Positions 57,035 through 64,000 of a DNA stretch of 64,000 nt are shown here, in pieces. The DNA comes from Flavobacteriales bacterium (GTDB taxonomy: Bacteria; Bacteroidota; Bacteroidia; Flavobacteriales_D; Sanyastnellaceae). The position numbers and the translations under genes are program-made. The notes beneath the pieces are model-generated. The model was not told the origin of the DNA and did not search any database. It saw only the letters and a list, made by a program, of their open reading frames with translations. The DNA is taken from NCBI GenBank assembly GCA_027491075.1, contig JAIXWX010000002.1, positions 159,905-223,904 on the forward strand, in the 5' to 3' direction. How positions within the stretch are numbered: position 1 is the first letter of the stretch; every line of letters starts with the position of its first letter.

Positions 57035-59923
57035 ATGAAAAACAAGTCGTTCATTTTTATCTTATTTTTTTATTCTACACTTTCGTCTTTCAGTCAAACC
57101 CTTAGTGATGCTGAAATTAGCTCTATTATAAAAAACTACGGCTCAAAGCAGAGGGAAGACCTTGATTTAAAACAATTTCAATCCAATCACACATCCAGCG
57201 TCAACGGGTATAATGGCACATTTAACTTTTCCGTACCATTGGTTAACGCGAGCGTAGGAAGCATAAATGTTGATATCTCCGCTTCCTACACTTCAGGTAT
57301 AAAAGTTACGGATAGGTCTGGAGTTCTAGGAATGGGCTGGAATCTTTCATCCATAGGGTCAATTACTCGACAAGTTAACGGTATCAGTGATTTCGGAGAA
57401 GGTAACTATTTATCAGGTTCGTCTGTCATATTAGCCAAAGGAATTCTAGACCAAGGAGGGTACCCCAATTTACCTGTTAGTCTCTACAATACAGGGGTTG
57501 TAAATTACAGCTGTCCAGAATTGTTATTTGAAAGCGACTTAAATCCTGAATTGCCTTTCGATGATATAACATTTTCATCAGATGATTACTTCGGGGCTGT
57601 GAAATTAGATACCGAACGAGATGTTTTTACCTTGAACGTTCCTGGTAAGTCAATTAAATTCTTCTTTCTTAATACTTCGGAAGTAAAAGTTATTGGAAAC
57701 GAAAAAATAAAAATTTTGGAGCGGCCAACAACAGACAATGTTGAGTTTCCAGAAAATTGTGGTTGGTGTGTCATTTTAGATAATGGTTTCAAATACTATT
57801 TCGGATACACAGAAAATGATATTCTAGTTTCCCTAAACTGCGGAAATGGAAATGCCTGTAACCAAAATGTAAATGCGTGGCAATTAAACAAAATAGAAGC
57901 CCCTTCTGGTGAGTGGATCGAAATAGAGTACTTGAAACAAAATCTTCTTTCATTTAACCCCTCACCTTCTTATAACTGCACAGAAGATTTACACTCTGGT
58001 TCGGTTATTCTATCGTCTGAAACCCAATTCAATACTTATGTGCCTAGCGCAAGTATAAACTATCAAGATGCTTCCATATTGAAGGAGGTGAGGTTATATA
58101 AGTCTGAGTATCTTCAAGAAAAACTTGTCTTCGAATACACCAATAATCGCACTGATAGAGACAATGCCTTAGAGCTTTCTGAAATTCAACATAAAAAAAT
58201 CAATTATCAAAATACTTTTCCTCAAGAGAGCACAATAAAATCGATCTGGTTAAATTATCTTATAACCCCTTTCAGAACCTGGTTAAAATCAATAACTCAA
58301 AAGTCTTCAACTTCTCAATCCCTTCCTCCGTATAGCTTTGACTATTCTTCCCCAGAGGAAATACCACATAGATTTAGCTCAGCAGTAGATTATTTCGGGT
58401 ATTACAATGGTGAGGTAAACAATAATAAACTAGTTCCTTGTAATGACTTAAGCGGATCTAATTATTCGCCGTTTATTGCGAATAGCATTGGATGCTCCAA
58501 TCGCTCACCCAATAACTCATGCATAACAAAAGGTAATCTAACTAGAATAACTACCCCATTAGCTGCGGAAATCCTTATTGATTATGAGCCAAATGTAATA
58601 GCCAACTATTTCTATTCTTCTGGAATCAGGGTTCAGAAAATCCGTGTCATCGATGAGGATGCAGGGATAGACAAAGTAAGCAGATATGTTTATACTTCTA
58701 ACATTTTCAATACTGACTCAACGGAATTATTCTTGAACTATAGCTCTTCTGGTTTACTAATGAGGCTTCCCAACTTTCACAAACAAGCGTCAAGCGTAAA
58801 ATTTATTACGAGCGGTTTTTCAAACAACTTATTGCTTTCCTCGTCTGTAATATTAAACGCATCTCCTGTTAACGGTTATTCTTTTAGCGCGCAAGGAAAG
58901 GAGGTTGGGTATGATAAAGTTTATACTCTGCACGGAGAAAATGGAGAGTATGGAGTTTCCGAGACCACCTATGTAAATAATGTCGATAATCCTCTAAACT
59001 CTCACTATTCCACTAGTGGGGTTATGACAAACTCAAACTCCCAAAACATAGTTCCAATTCACTCTATTCCTACAAGCTCCGCTGAAAATATTAATGGAGC
59101 CGTGCTATCTATCAAAGAACTTTACAAAAACAATAGTGGATTCTGGAAAGTAAAAACCAAAAAAACCAATTCATATCAGGAGTCTTTTGTTTATCAAACA
59201 GGCTCAATCCTCACTTCATTGTCCTCAAGCGTTACTCCTGGTCTTGGCTGTGCTACTTCTGGTGCTATTGCAGATTTTTCTAATTGCATTTATTATGAGT
59301 GCAAGCATACGTTTCATGAACTGACCTCTAGCACTACGACGTTTTATGACGAGGATTATACCGCTTTAAATGTTGCTGAGACTTTTAATTATTTGAATGG
59401 AAAAATAAGTTCTATTCGCCTTTATCATAATGATATAATTCAATCGTCCAAATTATTTAGTTATTACCCTTATTCGTCATTTCCGGGTGAAATGGTTTCG
59501 TGGCAAATAAGTGATTCTCCTTTAATGTTACTTTCCAAAGTAGAACTAAAAAACAAGGACAATGAAATAGTTGATGGACAGAAGTTCTATTATAATGAGT
59601 TTAATCAACTTACCAAGACCTTTCAATTCAATAACTCAATTCAAGGAAATGATCCCTTTGAACTTATTGAGCAACGTTCATACTCTAGCGACCATCATCC
59701 ATCAAACACTATCTCAAGAACAAAACCTGTTCAAGGACTCGTATTCGAAAATAATCAACCCGTTTTCACCGTAACAGGCGCGAAGGTAGAACAGTGTTTG
59801 CTAAATGACTTTGAAGATAGTTTTAATGGATTTAACAATGTCCTCGAAAAAACCGAAGACTGTTTCTCTGGAGTGTACGCAGCAGCTGTTGAAATTGGGA
59901 CAAATAGCTTAATTGCTAAATGA
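57035..59923 (+). CDS. Rhs/YD-repeat-type secreted protein, N-terminal part (frame ends prematurely)
   Basis: MKNKSFIFILFFYSTLSSFSQ; NGYNGTFNFSVPLVNASVGSINVDISASYTSGIKVTDRSGVLGMGWNLSSIGSITRQVNG (Rhs/SpvB-like N-term); ends mid-domain at ...FSGVYAAAVEIGTNSLIAK*. Confidence 0.85.
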   Translation: MKNKSFIFILFFYSTLSSFSQTLSDAEISSIIKNYGSKQREDLDLKQFQSNHTSSVNGYNGTFNFSVPLVNASVGSINVDISASYTSGIKVTDRSGVLGMGWNLSSIGSITRQVNGISDFGEGNYLSGSSVILAKGILDQGGYPNLPVSLYNTGVVNYSCPELLFESDLNPELPFDDITFSSDDYFGAVKLDTERDVFTLNVPGKSIKFFFLNTSEVKVIGNEKIKILERPTTDNVEFPENCGWCVILDNGFKYYFGYTENDILVSLNCGNGNACNQNVNAWQLNKIEAPSGEWIEIEYLKQNLLSFNPSPSYNCTEDLHSGSVILSSETQFNTYVPSASINYQDASILKEVRLYKSEYLQEKLVFEYTNNRTDRDNALELSEIQHKKINYQNTFPQESTIKSIWLNYLITPFRTWLKSITQKSSTSQSLPPYSFDYSSPEEIPHRFSSAVDYFGYYNGEVNNNKLVPCNDLSGSNYSPFIANSIGCSNRSPNNSCITKGNLTRITTPLAAEILIDYEPNVIANYFYSSGIRVQKIRVIDEDAGIDKVSRYVYTSNIFNTDSTELFLNYSSSGLLMRLPNFHKQASSVKFITSGFSNNLLLSSSVILNASPVNGYSFSAQGKEVGYDKVYTLHGENGEYGVSETTYVNNVDNPLNSHYSTSGVMTNSNSQNIVPIHSIPTSSAENINGAVLSIKELYKNNSGFWKVKTKKTNSYQESFVYQTGSILTSLSSSVTPGLGCATSGAIADFSNCIYYECKHTFHELTSSTTTFYDEDYTALNVAETFNYLNGKISSIRLYHNDIIQSSKLFSYYPYSSFPGEMVSWQISDSPLMLLSKVELKNKDNEIVDGQKFYYNEFNQLTKTFQFNNSIQGNDPFELIEQRSYSSDHHPSNTISRTKPVQGLVFENNQPVFTVTGAKVEQCLLNDFEDSFNGFNNVLEKTEDCFSGVYAAAVEIGTNSLIAK

Positions 59924-60362
59924 ACCGCTTCGAAATAGTCAATATTCACTTTCGTTTTGGTCTAATAACGTACAAGCATTCGATATAAGTATTTATATCT
60001 CAGAAGACAACGCACTTATCCCCCTATTGAATTTGTTTTCTGGGAATGTGCCTGTTTTAAGTTGGGACCTCCATGAACTATCTTTTAGTGTTCCCGATAT
60101 TGACTTATCAAACAAATCTCTAGTTGTAACTTTTACTTCCTCCACCCCTCAGAGCATTAAAATCGACAACTTTAAGTTATATCCATCTCTCGCAAAAATA
60201 GAAAGTTCCCATTTTGATAGAAGAGGATTTCTCATTTCTAAAATTGACGTTAATAATAGAATTGAGCGTTATGAATACGATGACTTAGATCGTCTAAAAA
60301 TAGTCCGAGATTTCGAGAAAAATATTATTAAACACGAAGAGATAAAATTGAAAAACAACTAA
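59913..60362 (+). pseudogene. C-terminal continuation of the 57035 Rhs-like protein in +1 frame (frameshifted fragment)
   Basis: LNEPLRNSQYSLSFWSNNVQAFDISIYISEDN... completes the CBM-like fold; ends with YD-repeat FDRRGFLISKIDVNNRIERYEYDDLDRLKIVRDFEKNI. Confidence 0.75.
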
Positions 60363-60365
60363 AAA

Positions 60366-63300
60366 ATGAAAACCAAGGTTCTTCTTATACTGGCGTTCCT
60401 GTTTTTTAATATCACTTACGCTCAACATAAGATAATTACAACTATACCCGCGATTCCGGTTGGACCCGAATTTGCCTTGGGTAACTTAAATCACTTTCAA
60501 AAATTAATAACGGTTCAGCATGCATCAGAAACTGGAAAATTACTTCAAACTGTAACTAATGGTACATTACAAAATAATCAATTTTTAATTACAGGGTATG
60601 AGTATGATAGTCATGGAAGACTTATAAAACAATACGAGCCATATAGAAAACAGGTAAATCCCTTGATGTATCAATCATCCCTTACTTCTGACCTAAATGC
60701 ATTTTATTCTGGAACAAATGGTCTTGCGCCAAATGAAGCGCCCTACTCAGAATATATATACTCGAGCGGAGCTTTAAACGAACTCATCGAGTCATCTTCA
60801 CCGGGGGCTCAATGGTCTATTGGCACAGCAAATACTTTGAAAAGTAAGCAATATGTAAATACTTATGATGAGAATGTCGTTCGATTTGCCAATTCCAATC
60901 AGCTTCTAATTGAAAACGAATTAATCATCGATCCGAACATCACTCCTAACCCTCTTGTTTTTCCTACAGCAACAGGAAGTTACCTTGGCCCTATTTTGTT
61001 CTCCCAAGGAGTGTTGGTCAACAATGAAATTCGATTAAAGGGCAATACTACAGATCCAAATTACATCACTATTGAGCTTGATCCTAGTAAACACTACCAA
61101 ATCCAATTTCAAGTAACCACGATAAATGATCCCCATAGTCTATTCTCTGTTCAAGGCGTTTTTTCTAATGGTCTATATGAGTCAATAGAGAGTTCTATTG
61201 GTAATCTTTCAGGTGTGCATAGAGATCTAATACCAACTCCGTCTTTTGATATTTCTTCTCAAATTGTAACCGGTTTTTCTCAAATTGTATTTTCCCACTC
61301 TGGGCCTTCAGGATCTTCAAATGCTTATTTCCAAATTGACAATTTAATTGTAAATGAAGTAACAACTATTACCAGTCATTACTACACAGACGGAAACTTA
61401 TTCGTGCAAGAAACCAGAAATCTTGATGGAACAACGAATAAATCATACTTTAATGTATTAGGCCAAAAAATTCTTGATCGCATAGTTTCTCCGAGCAACG
61501 ATAAGCTCGATACGTACTACGTTTACAATGAAAAATATCAGCTTGTTTATGTAATTCCCCCTAACATTTCAAGTTTCATTTCTTTAAATAGCTCATTGCC
61601 TGATAATGCGGAATATTATGTGTATCAATACCAGTATAACAATAGAGGAGAAAAGGTAACGTCCAAAATTCCTGATAAATCTATTGAATACACACTCTTC
61701 GATGAATTAGGACGAAAAAGACTCTATCAAGACGGCAATTTAAGGGAAGAATCTAAATGGGTATTTTTCAAATACGATCAATTAAACAGATTAATCTCCC
61801 AAGGTGTGTTTACAGATACTGAAAATCGCACACCTCAAACTTTAAAAAGTCAGTTTCTATCCACAATAGACTCTCAGTCTGAACAGAGAACAAACAATGC
61901 GTCGAGTGAATACACTAACAATTCTTTTCCTGTTAATAATACCGATTATACACATTATTTTTACTTCGACACATATCCGGCCAGCATACCCTCTGACGTA
62001 GAAGGTCTAGAACCTGCAAACTCGAAAACCAATGATGTCCAGGTAGCAGCCTCAACAAGAATGGTGGTAGATAATGATACATATGGTCCGTTTTTATGGT
62101 CTATCTCATTTTTTGATGCCAAATCTAGGCCTATTAAATCTTTCATTGAAGGCCCAAATAATCTTTCTGCTTTAACAGTATCAGAACTATCATGGATTGG
62201 TGATATTACCCACAAGCATGTTAAGTATAAAAATACGCCAATTGGGGAGATTGAAGAAGAGTACTTCTACACGTACATACGACCTGGAGTATTAAGAAAA
62301 GTTGACTACATAATCAATGGTCAAGAATCCGTAATACTCTTTAACCAAACCTACGATCAACTTGGGAGGAAAAAGAAGTTGCAACTTTACCGTAATAATA
62401 GCTTGTCAACTAATTTTCTACAAAATGTCGATTTCAGCTACAATGAAAAGGGGTGGTTAAAGCGGATAAACAATAGCAGCTTATTGATAGATGAGTTCAA
62501 TAATGATGCTGACGATGTTTTTGGCCAAGAGATATTCTATAATGATATTCACGAAGGCTTGAGCAATCAAAACCCTAAATTTGACGGTAATATTTCAGCA
62601 ACAACATGGAAGGCTAAAGCATCGACAGTAAGCGGTTCGGCCGTCTCAGAACATTCATATACTTTTACCTATGACGAATTCAATCGGCTCGAGAAATCTA
62701 GATACGCCTCCAACACATTAACCGACGCTTATTCTTTCGATAACAATGTCGGTGCGTATGATGAGGTTTTAACTTACGACAAGATTGGAAATATTCTTTC
62801 CATTTTCCGCAAAAACAACAATCAAAATCTCGATATTCTTACTTACGGCTATACTCCTCATTCTAACTTATTGAATTCATTGAGCGATGCTAGTTCCAGC
62901 GAGTTTGGTTCAACTATCCCTAATTTCAAAACCCCCTCTCCGACAGGCTTGTATCAGTACGATTTCAATGGAAATTTGATTCTTGACCCTAACAAAGGAT
63001 ATGATTTTGAGTACAACCAATTAAATCTAATTAGTTCAGTTCGAAGGCTCGAAGACTCTGGAGAGTCCGTGATTCAACAGAATAATCCCAATTTAGATTC
63101 TAGGGTTCATTATATTTATGACGCGACCGGAGTTAAACTAATTAAACGTACTCCAACCACACAGACCAATTACTTCTCCGCCTTAGAGTTTGATTCGGAG
63201 GGAAACCTTCATTTAAACATTCCTAATGGTAGAGCAAGGCTAATTAATCAAGATGAACAACCCGAGTTTGTCTTTGATTTTTTTATTACAGATCACATAG

Positions 63301-64000
63301 GTAATGTGAGAGCAATTATTACATCTGAAAACTCAGAAATAGAAAACACATTGCTAACAATGGAAACTCTTCGGCAAGAGGAAGAAGAGGAAGATTTTTA
63401 TAATGTTACGCCCTCGCGTGTGAATAGACCTCTTATTATGCCTGAAGATAACACCTATGGCCCAAGTAATAAAACGTCTAGACTATCAACCAATGGAGGA
63501 ACAGGCCAAGGTCCTGGAAGGCTAGTCAAGGTCAAACAGGGTGATGTAATTGAAGTAAGCACTAAGTATTGGTTTGAAGATATTGAAATAATCGATCAAC
63601 CCATAAACCCAACGGCCATTCTTCAGGGTCTTGTAAGTAGTTTAATTAGTGGGGCGGCGGACTTAACTGAAAACTATGAAGCTTTGACTCAGCCGTATAC
63701 CAATACCAATTCTGCTCATTATGTCGCTTTGTCGAACTTTGTTTCTAGTTCTTTTCAGAATGTAAGAAATGATGTCCCAAAAGCTTTCCTTGTCTACCTG
63801 ACTTTAAGTGAAGAATTATATGTTAAACCAAGTCCTTTAAGCGGAATAATACAAGTAGACCAAGCAAATGAATTAGGCACCCTTCTTCGTGATCAAATTA
63901 CAATGCCCGCAGACGCTTACTTTCATGTATATTTGGTTAATGCATCCGCGAAGCCGGTGCACTTCGACAACATGAGTATTCGAGTGATTAAAGCCAATAC
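60366..64000 (+). CDS. Rhs repeat-associated core / DUF6443-like secreted protein, 3' truncated by window end
   Basis: Frame from ATG 60366 open to the window end (absent from ORF track because no stop is reached); MKTKVLLILAFLFFNITYAQ; YEYDSHGRLIKQYEP; YNVLGQKILDR-type and FKYDQLNRLISQG YD repeats; FFITDHIGNVRAIITSENSEIENTLLTMETLRQEEEEEDFYNV. Confidence 0.9.
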   Translation, partial: MKTKVLLILAFLFFNITYAQHKIITTIPAIPVGPEFALGNLNHFQKLITVQHASETGKLLQTVTNGTLQNNQFLITGYEYDSHGRLIKQYEPYRKQVNPLMYQSSLTSDLNAFYSGTNGLAPNEAPYSEYIYSSGALNELIESSSPGAQWSIGTANTLKSKQYVNTYDENVVRFANSNQLLIENELIIDPNITPNPLVFPTATGSYLGPILFSQGVLVNNEIRLKGNTTDPNYITIELDPSKHYQIQFQVTTINDPHSLFSVQGVFSNGLYESIESSIGNLSGVHRDLIPTPSFDISSQIVTGFSQIVFSHSGPSGSSNAYFQIDNLIVNEVTTITSHYYTDGNLFVQETRNLDGTTNKSYFNVLGQKILDRIVSPSNDKLDTYYVYNEKYQLVYVIPPNISSFISLNSSLPDNAEYYVYQYQYNNRGEKVTSKIPDKSIEYTLFDELGRKRLYQDGNLREESKWVFFKYDQLNRLISQGVFTDTENRTPQTLKSQFLSTIDSQSEQRTNNASSEYTNNSFPVNNTDYTHYFYFDTYPASIPSDVEGLEPANSKTNDVQVAASTRMVVDNDTYGPFLWSISFFDAKSRPIKSFIEGPNNLSALTVSELSWIGDITHKHVKYKNTPIGEIEEEYFYTYIRPGVLRKVDYIINGQESVILFNQTYDQLGRKKKLQLYRNNSLSTNFLQNVDFSYNEKGWLKRINNSSLLIDEFNNDADDVFGQEIFYNDIHEGLSNQNPKFDGNISATTWKAKASTVSGSAVSEHSYTFTYDEFNRLEKSRYASNTLTDAYSFDNNVGAYDEVLTYDKIGNILSIFRKNNNQNLDILTYGYTPHSNLLNSLSDASSSEFGSTIPNFKTPSPTGLYQYDFNGNLILDPNKGYDFEYNQLNLISSVRRLEDSGESVIQQNNPNLDSRVHYIYDATGVKLIKRTPTTQTNYFSALEFDSEGNLHLNIPNGRARLINQDEQPEFVFDFFITDHIGNVRAIITSENSEIENTLLTMETLRQEEEEEDFYNVTPSRVNRPLIMPEDNTYGPSNKTSRLSTNGGTGQGPGRLVKVKQGDVIEVSTKYWFEDIEIIDQPINPTAILQGLVSSLISGAADLTENYEALTQPYTNTNSAHYVALSNFVSSSFQNVRNDVPKAFLVYLTLSEELYVKPSPLSGIIQVDQANELGTLLRDQITMPADAYFHVYLVNASAKPVHFDNMSIRVIKAN

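Noticed and set aside
59913-59923. Classic programmed frameshift signal at the Rhs-like junction
   Set aside because: Neither a prfB-type CTT-TGA with upstream SD nor an A-rich -1 slippery heptamer is present; a simple indel is more likely, so this is kept only as an alternative.
1-64000. tRNA/rRNA genes, IS elements, integrases, prophage genes
   Set aside because: None recognised on either strand by reading; a tRNAscan/ISfinder run would be needed to exclude small or degenerate copies.

Overview
64 kb chromosomal window from a Bacteroidota bacterium. The assignment rests on T9SS C-terminal sorting domains, PorP/SprF, TAnnTTTG-type promoter boxes, DUF2795, DUF3098 and Rhs/DUF6443-like proteins. 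Most genes are housekeeping: glmS C-terminus, DMT transporter, DUF502, rsmF-like methyltransferase, AsmA-like, exported SOD, LolC/FtsX-like permease, rbfA, aspartokinase, truB, cobalamin adenosyltransferase, queA, two two-component systems, a TonB receptor, DUF3098-uppP, LPS glycosyltransferases and an O-antigen ligase-like protein, two S41 proteases flanking rnpA, a dCMP deaminase-like protein and dinB. Two accessory regions stand out. (1) 9966-26041: a 4318-aa secreted protein with about 41 tandem ~89-aa repeats, each carrying a conserved cysteine pair, a cadherin-like module, an IgGFc-binding-like N-terminus and a type-B gliding/T9SS C-terminal domain. It is followed directly by PorP/SprF and an OmpA/PD40 protein, suggesting a giant surface adhesin with its own secretion and anchoring partners. 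(2) 55626-64000: a palindrome-rich divergent promoter region, then an uncharacterised secreted protein and a split, apparently frameshifted Rhs/YD-repeat pair that runs off the window. No tRNA, rRNA, CRISPR array, IS element or prophage was recognised. All family calls come from reading the translations by eye; no database search was run.
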